A stretch of 64,000 nt of DNA from positions 62,001 through 126,000 of the forward strand of contig NZ_JAMXFC010000002.1 of the NCBI RefSeq assembly GCF_025370755.1, written 5' to 3'. Both the position numbers and the translations under genes were made by a program. Below, in pieces: positions 36,620 to 45,968 of the stretch (the stretch's first letter is position 1; each line of letters starts with the position of its first letter). The stretch comes from Laspinema sp. D2d (GTDB taxonomy: Bacteria > Cyanobacteriota > Cyanobacteriia > Cyanobacteriales > Laspinemataceae). The notes under the pieces are model-generated. The model was not told the origin of the DNA, searched no databases, and worked only from the letters and a program-made list of their open reading frames with translations.

Positions 36620-38101
36620 TTATAACAAGGGGGTTAAATCTAAATGCGCTTCGACAATCGTTGCTAAAGCATCAATAATTTCTTCTCGTTGGTCTCGGTA
36701 GTTAGCAATCCCAGTGGGTAAAGATTTTAACCCTCTTTGATTGCGGAGGCGATTTAACCAAGCCCGCCGCCAAGGTCCATTATCAAACAACCCATGCAAG
36801 TAGCAACCCCAAACCGATTGCTCTTTATCCACCAGCCCCAAATTCAAATCATCAAATAGGGGTTTAATATCGGGAGATAATGCGCCATTGAACCGTTCAC
36901 TCGGTTGCGTCCGACCCTGATGAATTTCATAACCCGTAACGGGTAAACCGGGGGTGGGATAATTAGAATTAACGACCCGTTGTCGGGAGATTTTATGGTT
37001 AGTAATTACGGTTTTAATGGGCAAGAGATTCAACCCTTCAAATCGTCCTTCGACCCCTTCAACGCCTTCGGGGTCTGCCACTACTTGGCCTAGCATTTGG
37101 TATCCCCCACAAATGCCTAAAACAGTGCCGCCCCCAGCTACATAGTTTTGTAGTTCCTCCGCCATCCCTGTTTGTTTTAGAACGAGCAAATCTGCAATTG
37201 TTGTTTTAGAACCGGGGATAATCACTGCATCAGGATAGCCCAAAGATTGCTTGGGATTGATATATTTGACCGTTACACTCGGTTCGGCTTCTAAGGGGTC
37301 GAAATCTGTAAAGTTAGAAATTCGCGGTAAGCGAATCACTGCGATGGTAATTTCGCTTTCTTCTTTGTGGGTGGGAGGATTTAATAAACTTAGGGAGTCT
37401 TCTGCGGGAAACATTTCTGAGATCCAAGGAATTACCCCGAGTACAGGAATGCCGGTATATTCCTCTAACCAGGTAATTCCTGAGTCCAGAAGCGATCGCT
37501 GTCCTCTAAACTTATTAATCACCACCCCACGAATTAAAGCCCGTTCTTCTGGGTCTAATAAGGCTAAGGTGCCCACCACATGAGCAAAGGCACCGCCTCG
37601 GTCAATATCGACCACTAGGATAGTCGGCGCGTTAAGATGTTTGGCAACGCGCATATTGGTTAAATCTCGATGTTTGAGGTTGATTTCTGCTGGACTTCCG
37701 GCCCCTTCGCAGACGATGATATCAAACTCTTTGGCAAGGGAATTTAAAGATTCAACGATCGCACTCCAGCCGCGATCAAAAAACTTTTCATAGTATTCCG
37801 CTGCACCAACTCGGCCCTCGGCTTTTCCTCGGAGAATAACTTGGGAAGTCATGTCCCCTTGGGGTTTTAATAAAATCGGGTTCATTTCCACTTCTGGGGA
37901 AATTCCCGCAGCCCAGGCTTGGACCGCTTGCGCGTAGCCGATTTCTCCGCCTTTGAGGGTAACGTAGGCGTTTAAGGCCATGTTTTGTCCTTTAAAAGGG
38001 GCGACGCGCATCCCTCGACGATAGAGGATTCGGCATAGGGCCGTCGCGATCGCAGATTTCCCGGCGTGGGATGTGGTCCCCACAACCATAATGGCTTTCA
38101 T
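36620..38101 (-). CDS. cobQ: cobyric acid synthase
   Basis: Glutamine-dependent amidation of four side chains of adenosylcobyrinate a,c-diamide. 493 residues: N-terminal DTBS-like ATPase with VGTTSHAGKS (Walker A) and ILVVDIDRGG, and a C-terminal class I glutamine amidotransferase with nucleophile C331 in GICGGYQMLG and the CYLHGLFDN histidine motif. The preceding gene ends 27 nt upstream, so the two may be cotranscribed. Confidence 0.95.
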   Translation of the reverse strand: MKAIMVVGTTSHAGKSAIATALCRILYRRGMRVAPFKGQNMALNAYVTLKGGEIGYAQAVQAWAAGISPEVEMNPILLKPQGDMTSQVILRGKAEGRVGAAEYYEKFFDRGWSAIVESLNSLAKEFDIIVCEGAGSPAEINLKHRDLTNMRVAKHLNAPTILVVDIDRGGAFAHVVGTLALLDPEERALIRGVVINKFRGQRSLLDSGITWLEEYTGIPVLGVIPWISEMFPAEDSLSLLNPPTHKEESEITIAVIRLPRISNFTDFDPLEAEPSVTVKYINPKQSLGYPDAVIIPGSKTTIADLLVLKQTGMAEELQNYVAGGGTVLGICGGYQMLGQVVADPEGVEGVEGRFEGLNLLPIKTVITNHKISRQRVVNSNYPTPGLPVTGYEIHQGRTQPSERFNGALSPDIKPLFDDLNLGLVDKEQSVWGCYLHGLFDNGPWRRAWLNRLRNQRGLKSLPTGIANYRDQREEIIDALATIVEAHLDLTPLL

Positions 38102-38128
38102 AATGGCAGAACTTTCTCAGTGGTTTTG

Positions 38129-38542
38129 CTAAAAGAGTGGAAATCGCACCCAACGATTGAGGAAATTATAAAGGCGATCGCTCCAGGATGGGGGTGGAAT
38201 TTCTCCCGGGGACTGTTCCCATCCCGCCACCAGTTGCCGTCCCAAGGGCGTCAGGCGGAAACTATCGGTAATCCCTTGCCCATCAACTTCTCGACGCAAT
38301 ACACCCAGTTGAATCAGCCACAAGAGGCCGTTTTCCACGCTGCGTTCGTTCTGAGGCGATCGCGTATAGTTATTTTGGACGCCGACTGAATCGACGATTG
38401 CCAATAAAGGCACACTGCGATCGCGCATGGTCACAAATAATTCTAGTTTAAAGGGCAAACACTTCATCCCCCTGGCCGCCCGTTTTAAGGTGCGTTCGGG
38501 ATATTCAATTCGGTGGGTTTTTTGGGGTTGAACGGCAGTCAT
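38129..38542 (-). CDS. conserved cyanobacterial protein (Npun_F0494-like), winged-helix-like
   Basis: A 137-residue protein resembling a family I recall as Npun_F0494. The central segment (ENGLLWLIQLGVLRREVDGQG, FRLTPLGRQLV) looks like a winged helix. The N-terminus is basic. It immediately precedes cobQ on the same strand, but a role in cobalamin synthesis or its control is not shown. Confidence 0.7.
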   Translation of the reverse strand: MTAVQPQKTHRIEYPERTLKRAARGMKCLPFKLELFVTMRDRSVPLLAIVDSVGVQNNYTRSPQNERSVENGLLWLIQLGVLRREVDGQGITDSFRLTPLGRQLVAGWEQSPGEIPPPSWSDRLYNFLNRWVRFPLF

Positions 38543-38925
38543 GGCGATTCGGAAGACTAGAGCCTAGATCGGGTTAGATTAACTCCGATCTTACCCTCTC
38601 TAGCCCTGAAGTTGAGCTTCTTCCGGCATTAACTCTCCACCGGATTTCCCTCTCACGCCTCATTGGACTCCTTGTCGGGGTCTCATTCGGATTGACAAAA
38701 TCACCCGAACCTGATAAAAAATTCGCCAAAGTCCCCGGGGCAACTAAGGAAGTGGCTTCCCCCAGAGGCGATCGCCTCCCCTACCCTTTCCCATTGTGAT
38801 GAGTCATTCCCTATTCACATAATTTAGTACGGAAATCTCCCCCTTACCCCACTCTTTTTCGGTTGTCGAAATTCATCTTTGATGATACAATTATTGGAAA
38901 TCAAAGTTAGGAAAAAACAGCATTT
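38543..38925. other. 383-bp spacer between divergent genes
   Basis: Holds the prxQ promoter at its right end (separate entry). The rest has no gene or clear structure. Confidence 0.5.
38863..38891 (+). promoter_or_regulatory. sigma70-type promoter for prxQ
   Basis: TTGTCG at 38863-38868 and TACAAT at 38886-38891 with an exact 17-nt spacer, 35 nt upstream of the ATG; AGGAA ribosome site at 38909-38913. Good consensus match but not experimentally mapped. Confidence 0.7.
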
Positions 38926-39366
38926 ATGACCTTACCTGTTGGCACAGCAGCCCCGGCATTTACCGCCCGAGATACCAATGGCAATCTCGTCAAACTCTCT
39001 GATTTTGCCGGAAAAACCCTAGTATTGTACTTTTACCCCAAAGATGATACTCCGGGCTGTACCAAAGAAGCCTGTAGTTTTCGCGACTCTTACTCCGAAT
39101 TTAGAAACAAAGATATCGGCATATTAGGAGTCAGCCGAGATGATGAAGCTTCCCATCAACAATTTACTCAAAAATTTAGTCTTCCCTTTCCCCTATTAGC
39201 GGATACGGATGGTTCCATTACCAAAGCCTATGATGTAGAAAAGGGCACCTATTCTAAGCGGGTCACTTACATCATTGATGCGATCGGTAAGATCTCCCAA
39301 GTTTACGAAGGGGACAATCTGAATACTGAAACACACGGTCCCGATATTCTCGCTGCCATCCATTAG
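38926..39366 (+). CDS. prxQ: peroxiredoxin Q (BCP family)
   Basis: Thiol peroxidase reducing H2O2 and organic hydroperoxides with thioredoxin. 146 residues, with peroxidatic C45 and resolving C50 in TPGCTKEAC, the C-x4-C arrangement of PrxQ. The C-terminal part (SKRVTYIIDAIGKISQVY ... DILAAIH) is echoed by a decayed copy just downstream. Confidence 0.94.
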   Translation: MTLPVGTAAPAFTARDTNGNLVKLSDFAGKTLVLYFYPKDDTPGCTKEACSFRDSYSEFRNKDIGILGVSRDDEASHQQFTQKFSLPFPLLADTDGSITKAYDVEKGTYSKRVTYIIDAIGKISQVYEGDNLNTETHGPDILAAIH

Positions 39367-39397
39367 AATCGACGAACCAAGGCGATCGCCTTGTTCG

Positions 39398-39517
39398 GGT
39401 GTCAACTCTTCTAAGCGAGTCACTGACGCGATCGGCAGCGAGGGCAAAATCGCTCAATTTTATGAGCCAGTCAATACCAGCATTCATGCTCAAGATATTC
39501 TGGCAGCAGTCTCCTAA
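39398..39517 (+). pseudogene. remnant of a second PrxQ 3' end
   Basis: Reading from 39398 gives GVNSSKRVTDAIG, KIAQFYE and AQDILAAVS followed by TAA at 39515, which aligns with the C-terminus of the intact PrxQ just upstream (SKRVTY, DAIGKISQVYE, PDILAAIH). Nothing N-terminal to it survives apart from a possible TKA fragment one frame away, so the remnant cannot encode a peroxiredoxin. It looks like a tandem or older paralogue lost by deletion. Confidence 0.75.
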
Positions 39518-39854
39518 TTTCTAACTCCCTTGGGGGTAAAATAAAGCCTAAAAACCGGATTTTTCAATAGTTTTGGCAAATTCCCACAAATTTAGGCAAA
39601 AAACCCGCTTTCTGTTAACCCAACCAGGTTAGAAAGCGGGTTTTTTCAATAGTTTTGGTAAATCGCAGCAAATTCAGCCAAAAAGCCGGTTTCTGGTCCC
39701 GAGGATTTAATAGCCACCCCATTAATCCCCTAAATTCATCAGGATCAGTCAGGGTAAAAGATTATTCCGGATAAAATATACGCTCATAAGTAACAGGGTC
39801 TTATGGGGTAGGCAGGAAGTCTTCCTCCTGTTGATATTACTGTGAGCAGAACCG
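39518..39854. other. 337-bp spacer with a direct repeat and terminator-like hairpin
   Basis: Two imperfect copies of a 64-nt unit (39551-39614 and 39633-39696; shared core caatagttttgg). A perfect 13-bp hairpin, 39601-39613 with 39631-39643, forms across the junction and runs into six T residues. Confidence 0.7.
39551..39697. repeat. imperfect 64-nt direct repeat
   Basis: Copies at 39551-39614 and 39633-39696 share ttttttcaatagttttgg and an end resembling gccggtttctg. The ends resemble the arms at 7357-7424, so this belongs to the same repeat family. The hairpin between the copies could terminate prxQ transcription. Confidence 0.65.
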
Positions 39855-42218
39855 ATGAGTTTAGGCAATTCCTTCACTTTTAAAATTCTCCAAGACACTT
39901 TTTTAAAAGTGTCCACCGCCTCATCTTCTAGCTTAACTGCCAACCATAAAGTAGCAGTCAAAGCAGGGGAAACCGTTGAAATTAAAAGCTATGAATTGAG
40001 CGAAGGTCATTTCCGAGTCCAATTAGCCAAAGGAATCGCCCCAGTGGGTGAAACGGGCTACTTTTATGAAAAACACATCGAACTTATTCCCAACCTGGTT
40101 AACTGTACCTTCAACAGCGGTAACTCCAGCGAACCCCCCCCAGGTTTTGGGTTGCTAACCCTCCTTGAAACTACGAAAATAAAAGGCAAACCCGAAGACT
40201 CCTCGCAACTGAGCGATCGCGAACAAACTGAACTGCAAGCGGGTCAAACCTTTTTAATCACCGGCTATGCTTGCATTTCTAGCCATTTTCTAGTTTCTCT
40301 CTCCGAAGAAATTCCGGGATTTGGGAACCGTGGTTATCTGTATCATCCCCATGTTAGTCTCAAAAAAGATGGCAAAGCGATCGACTACGATCCCAATGCC
40401 ATTACCTTGACCATCCGCCAAAATAACCCCTTCAAAAAACAACCCATTGACTCTAGTCAACTTCCCCCGGAAGAACAATATTCCTTCAAATCCGGTGAGA
40501 TTTATGGTGTATCTAGCTATGCAATGGAAGCTGGTCATTTAAAAATTTCTCTGACTGAAAACTTGCCACAATTTGGCAATACCGGCTATCTTTTCCCAGA
40601 TTTTGTGCAATTAAATCGGGGCAATGCCGCCATTAGCACTGGGTTTGGCCTCAGCTATCAAGGTCCGACGGAAGTTTTAGTTGAAAAGCCTGTGATTCTC
40701 AAAGGCACTTATGACCCTCAAAAAATTGCCACCGTCACCGTATCCGCCGAAGATAAATTTTCCCTGCCGGTCCAATTAAATCCCAGTGCCGGGACTTGGC
40801 AAGTTGATCTCAACAACGGATTTAGTGGCGTGGGATCTCGCTGGTTACGCCTCAAAGGAACCGATACCAAAGGTCAACTAATTGGGTCGGACGTGATTAA
40901 TATTACCGTCACCACCGATCCAGCAACAGTTGGAGAAGCTTTAACGTTAAAAATTCAGCAGGATACTTTTTTTAAGGTTTCCCCTGTGGATTCGGCCAGT
41001 CTAAGCGCCCAACAAAAAGTCTTAGTCAAGGCAGGAATGATCGTTAAAGTCAGCCGCTATGGATTGTTAGATGGTCATCTCAAGGTCACCCTTGATACTC
41101 CGATTCAACCCATCGGTGAATTTGGCTATTTTTATGAAGGTCATGTTCAACTCAGCAAAGGGAGTAAAGTCTTCAATTTTAATATTGAGGATGTCCAGAT
41201 TTCTGGAACTCCTGCTCAAATGTTGGTGACAAAAACCACGTTAATTAAGGCGCAACCTGTCGATTCAGCGAATCTCTCTTCGGGACAAAAAGCTGAGTTG
41301 CTGCTGGGTAAAACCCTGGGAATTACGGGCTATGCCTGTACCTCCGGCCATTTTCGGGTAACTTTGAGTGAATCGATTCCCGGTTTTGGCAATGTGGGGT
41401 ATGTGTATTGGCAGCACGTTCAAATTAAGAACCGCAATCAGGTGGTGTCTTATGATTCCGATGCGTTAACAGCCACAATTCGCGAGACGACGGCGTTAAA
41501 GAAACAACCTGTGGATGCGGCCCGGTTGAGTGCTACGGATAAGGTGACTTTACCCCTGGGACGAGTGTACGGGGTGGCAAGTTATGCGATCGAATCGGGA
41601 CATTTGAAAGCGTCATTAACCGAAGAGTTTCCTGGGTTTGGAAATACGGGTTATCTGTTTCCGGGACATCTGCTGATGCAGCGTGGGGGTCGTACCTTTG
41701 ATCCAGTTCCCAATCAAATCGAACTGAATGTGCCGTATTTTTCCCAACGGGATAATCCTCGGTACTATTGGTCTACCTGCAATGTAACCTCGATCGCGAT
41801 GGTGTTTCATTACTATGGCCTCCGGTCTAAGCATGGGGGTCAGTTGGAGGATGAACTGTTGCAATGGTGTTTCAACTATGGCGGAGTCGGGTCCCAAACG
41901 GATCACAGTGTTCTATCGGCGCTGGTTCGCGCTTATGGGTTCAAGCATCGCTTTATCACGACCAGTACCTGGTCTGAGGTGAAGAATGAGCTGATTAATC
42001 GCCGTCCGGTGGTGATTGCCGGATACTTTACGGCAACGGGGCATATCATCACGATTATTGGCTATAACCGCCAAGGGTTTATTGTGCAAGACCCTTGGGG
42101 AGATGCACTGACGGGTTACAGCCATACGGAAGGACGCCGGTTGATGTATCCCTACAGCTATATGGACCAGGTGTGCGGTCCTGATGGCAATGTTTGGATT
42201 CATTCGATTCAGAAGTAG
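39855..42218 (+). CDS. modular protein: two triplets of beta modules, Ig-like linker, C39-like cysteine peptidase domain
   Basis: 787 residues without a classical signal peptide. Modules of about 75 residues ending in G-F/Y-FGN-x-GY-x-F-type turns occur in the order A-B-C (7-250), then an Ig-like domain (about 265-355), then A'-B'-C' (about 360-610). The C-terminal domain (about 620-787) resembles peptidase C39-like folds: C642 in STCNVTS, H730 in TGHIITI and D746 in VQDPWGD form a probable triad. It may cleave peptides or cell-wall-linked substrates, with the modules binding them; substrate unknown. Confidence 0.85.
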   Translation: MSLGNSFTFKILQDTFLKVSTASSSSLTANHKVAVKAGETVEIKSYELSEGHFRVQLAKGIAPVGETGYFYEKHIELIPNLVNCTFNSGNSSEPPPGFGLLTLLETTKIKGKPEDSSQLSDREQTELQAGQTFLITGYACISSHFLVSLSEEIPGFGNRGYLYHPHVSLKKDGKAIDYDPNAITLTIRQNNPFKKQPIDSSQLPPEEQYSFKSGEIYGVSSYAMEAGHLKISLTENLPQFGNTGYLFPDFVQLNRGNAAISTGFGLSYQGPTEVLVEKPVILKGTYDPQKIATVTVSAEDKFSLPVQLNPSAGTWQVDLNNGFSGVGSRWLRLKGTDTKGQLIGSDVINITVTTDPATVGEALTLKIQQDTFFKVSPVDSASLSAQQKVLVKAGMIVKVSRYGLLDGHLKVTLDTPIQPIGEFGYFYEGHVQLSKGSKVFNFNIEDVQISGTPAQMLVTKTTLIKAQPVDSANLSSGQKAELLLGKTLGITGYACTSGHFRVTLSESIPGFGNVGYVYWQHVQIKNRNQVVSYDSDALTATIRETTALKKQPVDAARLSATDKVTLPLGRVYGVASYAIESGHLKASLTEEFPGFGNTGYLFPGHLLMQRGGRTFDPVPNQIELNVPYFSQRDNPRYYWSTCNVTSIAMVFHYYGLRSKHGGQLEDELLQWCFNYGGVGSQTDHSVLSALVRAYGFKHRFITTSTWSEVKNELINRRPVVIAGYFTATGHIITIIGYNRQGFIVQDPWGDALTGYSHTEGRRLMYPYSYMDQVCGPDGNVWIHSIQK

Positions 42219-42273
42219 GTCTGAACAAGGGCTAATCTAGGATACGGATGCCCTATCAAAGGTGAAATTTGAA

Positions 42274-42306
42274 AACGGGAGGGTGCGATCGCCCTCCCGT
42301 TTCTTT
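42274..42306 (+). terminator. intrinsic terminator with HIP1 in the loop
   Basis: Ten-base arms 42274-42283 and 42292-42301 flank a HIP1 octamer (42285-42292) at the apex, followed by a short T-rich tail. Downstream of the peptidase-like gene. Confidence 0.75.
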
Positions 42307-42464
42307 GTTTATTAGCCCCCAGATGTCGTGACTTGAGCCGGTATTGTTATCAAGGCACAGCGGAGTTCAAATCTAAAATCTCAACGCTCAAATCCTCTAG
42401 CTGCGTTATCCTGAGCTTAGAAAGCATTTAAGTATGAATCATTGATACTCAGGAGATTAAATCG

Positions 42465-42938
42465 ATGAGTTGGAACAGTTCTACCCCCGTACCCGATCGC
42501 ATTTTTGCAAGTTTGCCCTACCTCCTGCCTTTGATTGTGGGGGTGCAATTTGGCGTTTTTTTGTTCCAAGAGTTTCCCGTTCTCGCCAATCTGTTTAGAC
42601 CCCTACAACCTTTAATGAGCCTGTATTATGGCATTCCATTTGCAGGACTGATTATCTTTTTCGTCCTGCTGTTTGCTGTAGTTAGAAACGACAATATCAG
42701 CCGCTTCATTCGGTTTAATACCATGCAGGCGATTTTGCTCGATATTATTTTAGCTATCACGGGTTTTGTAGTGGAACTGCTCGGAAAGGCCCTCCCTGCC
42801 TTAGCGGTGCAGACTCTGTTTAATATGCTGTTTTTGGGAACGATCGCAGCGGTGGTTTACTCTGTGGTGCAGTCCTTGTTGGGGCGCTATGCCGAAATTC
42901 CGACGATTTCTGAAGCCGTTCATATGCAGGTTCCCTAG
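42465..42938 (+). CDS. Tic20 family protein
   Basis: A 157-residue protein with four predicted membrane helices and the RIFASLPYLLPLIVGVQFG opening typical of cyanobacterial and plastid Tic20. The FIRFNTMQAILLDI segment is also family-like. AGGAG ribosome site at 42451-42455. In plastids Tic20 is a subunit of the inner-envelope import machinery; the cyanobacterial role is not settled. Confidence 0.9.
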   Translation: MSWNSSTPVPDRIFASLPYLLPLIVGVQFGVFLFQEFPVLANLFRPLQPLMSLYYGIPFAGLIIFFVLLFAVVRNDNISRFIRFNTMQAILLDIILAITGFVVELLGKALPALAVQTLFNMLFLGTIAAVVYSVVQSLLGRYAEIPTISEAVHMQVP

Positions 42939-42993
42939 AACTGACCAGCAGCCGATGGCTGCTGGTGCAGCAATTGAGGCAGCAGACGACTAA

Positions 42994-43785
42994 CTAGAGA
43001 GCCGATGGGGTCAGGCGTTGCCTAACGGTGTTTTCTAAGCTGCCAATGCCTTCGATTTCGACCCGGACGCGATCGCCCACTTGCAATGGCCCTATCCCTT
43101 CTGGGGTTCCCGTCAATACCACATCTCCTGGGAGTAAAGTCATTACTTGAGAAATATAAGAGACCAGAACATCTGGAGGAAACACCATATTATCAATGAT
43201 GCTCGATTGCACCGGCTCGGGGGCGTCATTGACAAAGGTCTGTAAACAGGCTCCTGCACTGAGTTCTCGGACAATCCAAGGGCCGAGAGGACAAAAGGTA
43301 TCAAATCCCTTACCTCGGGTCCATTGACCATCTTGTTTTTGTAAGTCCCTCGCCGTCACATCATTGGCGATCGTGTAGCCCCAAATTTTTGCGGTTGCCT
43401 CCTCCGGCGTACAATCGACGCACCGTTCTCCAATCACAAGGGCCAATTCGCCCTCATAATCGACCCGCTCAGACTGAGGCGGATAGGCGATCTCGTCTCC
43501 ATCGGCAATCACGGCAGTGGGGGGTTTCAAAAAGAGTAGCGGTTCTCTCGGAACTGGCGTTCCCATCTCAGCGGCATGATCTGCATAATTTTTGCCGACG
43601 GCGACAATTTTTGACGGAACGCAAGGCGCTAAAAGCCTATACGTTTCTGGTTCTAGGAACCGCTCAGTCGGTTGTCCCTTTAACCAGGGGGGCGCATCAA
43701 GCAACTGAACGCCTCTACTCAATTGAAGTAATCCATAGTAAATCCGTCCCTCTGGGGTTTGGATTCGGACGTAGCGCTGTGCCAT
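42994..43785 (-). CDS. fumarylacetoacetate hydrolase (FAH) family protein
   Basis: 263 residues with the FAH catalytic fold: the metal-binding acidic residues appear in RVDYEGELALVIG and YTIANDVTARD, and GDVVLTGTPEGIGPL is the conserved C-terminal segment. Members hydrolyse or decarboxylate acylpyruvates, oxaloacetate or isomerise 2-hydroxyhepta-dienoates; the substrate cannot be chosen from sequence. Confidence 0.88.
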   Translation of the reverse strand: MAQRYVRIQTPEGRIYYGLLQLSRGVQLLDAPPWLKGQPTERFLEPETYRLLAPCVPSKIVAVGKNYADHAAEMGTPVPREPLLFLKPPTAVIADGDEIAYPPQSERVDYEGELALVIGERCVDCTPEEATAKIWGYTIANDVTARDLQKQDGQWTRGKGFDTFCPLGPWIVRELSAGACLQTFVNDAPEPVQSSIIDNMVFPPDVLVSYISQVMTLLPGDVVLTGTPEGIGPLQVGDRVRVEIEGIGSLENTVRQRLTPSAL

Positions 43786-44106
43786 AACGTTGATTTATGC
43801 CCTCTGTCGTAGTGTGATGTTTGGCTCTTCTGACCCTAGTCTTAGGAGTTTTAGAATTAGTCTTAAGCACTTCTTTAGCACCCTCTTCATCGCCCCAAAT
43901 GGTATCCTGTCGTTGGGTTAAAAAGATCTCCTTTTGTCATCACATCTAAAAAAAATATCTCATTAGTCCACTCCGGTTAAATAAAAAAACTATCACTCTC
44001 CCTTGGGGTTGTTGTGACTACAAGAGGGAAATAGCAAATTCGGGAGAGGGTGGATAGAGGGGTTCCCGGAGTGCTGAGTTCAGGTATCTAATAAAAAAGC
44101 AGCACA

Positions 44107-44165
44107 GGAGTGGGCGCATCTTGCTGGCTGTTGCGACGATAGCAAGCAAGATGTGCGCACTCCCA
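44107..44165. repeat. imperfect palindrome, gcatcttgct family
   Basis: Left arm ggagtgggcgcatcttgct at 44107-44125 and right arm about 44146-44164 pair with two mismatches around a short spacer. It shares its left-arm core with the repeats at 26971-27020. Confidence 0.65.
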
Positions 44166-44243
44166 AGTTTTAACTCCCTCGTTTGTAACTCATATTGTGA
44201 AAGATCTATAAAAAACCCCTGAAGGGTGGGGCTAAACAAACCA

Positions 44244-44261
44244 AGCCCGCACAGGCGGGCT
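44244..44261 (-). terminator. compact hairpin, inverted copy of the hemB terminator stem
   Basis: agcccgc/gcgggct stem with loop acag. It is the exact reverse complement of the 18-nt stem-loop at 47161-47178. On the minus strand it precedes a region with a further hairpin and a T-run near 44211, so a minus-strand terminator is possible; no gene ends there. Confidence 0.45.
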
Positions 44262-44551
44262 CAAGAGAAAATCGACTTTTTATAACCGGATTTGGTATCA
44301 CCGGACTGTCCAAGGCGATCGCCTGCCATAAATGTCACCGGAGTTTTTTTGCAAGGGTGCAGAAATCCGAAATCGATATGATAAGATAAAAAATTGCGCG
44401 TAAAATCAAGGCGAAAAGGGAGAGACTCCCTAAACCTTGTCATGCCTTGCTTCTTCACAAGAATGGCCGAACACCAGCCAGTTTGACAAGATCTGCGGGC
44501 GATCGCGCCAAGAGCGAAGAAGCCATTTAGTCCATAAGGAGATTCCCTTCC

Positions 44552-44881
44552 ATGCGGTATATTTACGAAACCATGTACATCCTGCGTCCCGACCTCGGTG
44601 AGGAACTCACCGACGGGGCGATCGCCAAATATCAAGGCATCTTACAAGAAAATGGTGTAACCACGGTTGAGACTCAACACCGGGGTAAACGTCGTCTTGC
44701 CTATGAAATCGGCAAGCATCGCGATGGCATCTACATTCAAATGAACTATGAATGTGATGGCAGCCAAGTAGCCCCCTTAGAACGTGCCATGCGGTTGAGT
44801 GAAGACGTGATCCGCTATCTCACCATCAAGCAACCTGTTCGGGAAGTCGAGGCGGAAGAAGAGGTTGAGGCAACCGCTTAA
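44552..44881 (+). CDS. rpsF: 30S ribosomal protein S6
   Basis: 109 residues with S6 signatures [14 protein letters not shown] and [17 protein letters not shown], ending in an acidic tail. Strong AAGGAG ribosome site. Unlike in many bacteria, no ssb or rpsR follows; L21 and L27 come next after 211 bp. Confidence 0.96.
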   Translation: MRYIYETMYILRPDLGEELTDGAIAKYQGILQENGVTTVETQHRGKRRLAYEIGKHRDGIYIQMNYECDGSQVAPLERAMRLSEDVIRYLTIKQPVREVEAEEEVEATA

Positions 44882-45092
44882 TCGTTTGCAACCCTAGGAA
44901 CCCTACCCTCCAAGTTGTTGCATCCATCGCCCAGGCCAATTCATTGACAGGCGATCGGCGATCGTGCAACCATAAAAGATTGGCTGTCTATATTAAGCTC
45001 GGATCAGGTTCAGCCCTGATAAAAGCTGGGGCGATCGCTCATCTATAGACCGATCAACCGGCTACCTGTACGGCACACTCCACCAGAATTCT

Positions 45093-45476
45093 ATGACTTA
45101 CGCAATTATCGAAACCGGCGGCAAACAATTACGAGTAGAACCCGGTCGTTTCTACGACATCGAGTTACTTCCCGTAGATGCCGAAGAAAGCATTACCCTG
45201 GAAAATCTCTTACTGATTCAGCATGAGGATCAGGTTCATATCGGTCAACCCTTTGTAGAAGGTGCGACCCTCCAAGCGACCGTCATGCAGCATTACCGGG
45301 GTCGCAAGGTGATCGTCTATAAGATGAAACCCAAAAAGAAAACCCGCAAAAAACGCGGACATCGCCAAGAAATCACTCGGCTGATGATCAACTCGATCAG
45401 CTTGAATGGGGCGGTGTTAGCCTCAGCGGAAAATAATACCCCCGCTTCATCTACCTCCTCAACTGAGGCAGAATAA
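45093..45476 (+). CDS. rplU: 50S ribosomal protein L21
   Basis: 127 residues; starts TYAIIETGGKQLRVEPG and keeps the basic KMKPKKKTRKKRGHRQE segment that binds 23S rRNA. Short acidic/Ser-rich C-terminal extension as in cyanobacteria. Followed by rpmA, the usual pairing. Confidence 0.96.
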   Translation: MTYAIIETGGKQLRVEPGRFYDIELLPVDAEESITLENLLLIQHEDQVHIGQPFVEGATLQATVMQHYRGRKVIVYKMKPKKKTRKKRGHRQEITRLMINSISLNGAVLASAENNTPASSTSSTEAE

Positions 45477-45617
45477 GAACAGAGGGAATCGAGGAGTCAG
45501 TTGGAGGGGCATCAGCGATGGCGCAGTCCGGACAACGGACCCTCCCATTCAGCCCTTCCCGGTGCTACCCCTTCCCAGCATTCAATCCTGAAATGACTGA
45601 AGTAACACAGAGGAACT

Positions 45618-45905
45618 ATGGCTCATAAGAAAGGTACGGGTAGTACACGCAACGGACGTGACTCTAATGCCCAGCGTCTTGGCGTCAAGCGCTACGGGGG
45701 TCAAGTCGTCCGCGCCGGAAATATCCTAGTTCGTCAGCGCGGCACCAAGTTTCACCCTGGACAAAATGTCGGGCGTGGCAGTGACGATACTTTGTTTGCC
45801 CTGATTGATGGGGTTGTCACTTTTGAACGCAAGGGCAAGAGTGGTAAAAAAATCAGCGTTTATGCAGTGGCAGCAACGGCAGAACCCGTGGCAGTGGAAG
45901 CATAA
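45618..45905 (+). CDS. rpmA: 50S ribosomal protein L27
   Basis: 95 residues starting [20 protein letters not shown]; the N-terminal sequence reaches the peptidyl-transferase centre. No N-terminal cleavage extension of the Firmicutes type. Paired with rplU (141-bp gap) and closed by a strong terminator. Confidence 0.96.
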   Translation: MAHKKGTGSTRNGRDSNAQRLGVKRYGGQVVRAGNILVRQRGTKFHPGQNVGRGSDDTLFALIDGVVTFERKGKSGKKISVYAVAATAEPVAVEA

Positions 45906-45930
45906 ATGGCTTAATCCAGTCCAAGGGATT

Positions 45931-45968
45931 AAAAAAGGGCAGATGCGATCGCGTCTGCCCTTTTTTTT
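45931..45968 (+). terminator. intrinsic terminator after rpmA, HIP1-centred
   Basis: A-run, gggcaga arm, apex containing the HIP1 octamer, the complementary tctgccc arm and eight T residues. The symmetry of HIP1 makes the whole stem palindromic. Confidence 0.92.

Larger units (their letters stand above)
43786..44551. other. 766-bp spacer upstream of rpsF
   Basis: No gene. It holds the palindrome of the gcatcttgct family at 44107-44165, a compact hairpin at 44244-44261, and the rpsF ribosome site AAGGAG at 44537-44542. Confidence 0.55.
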
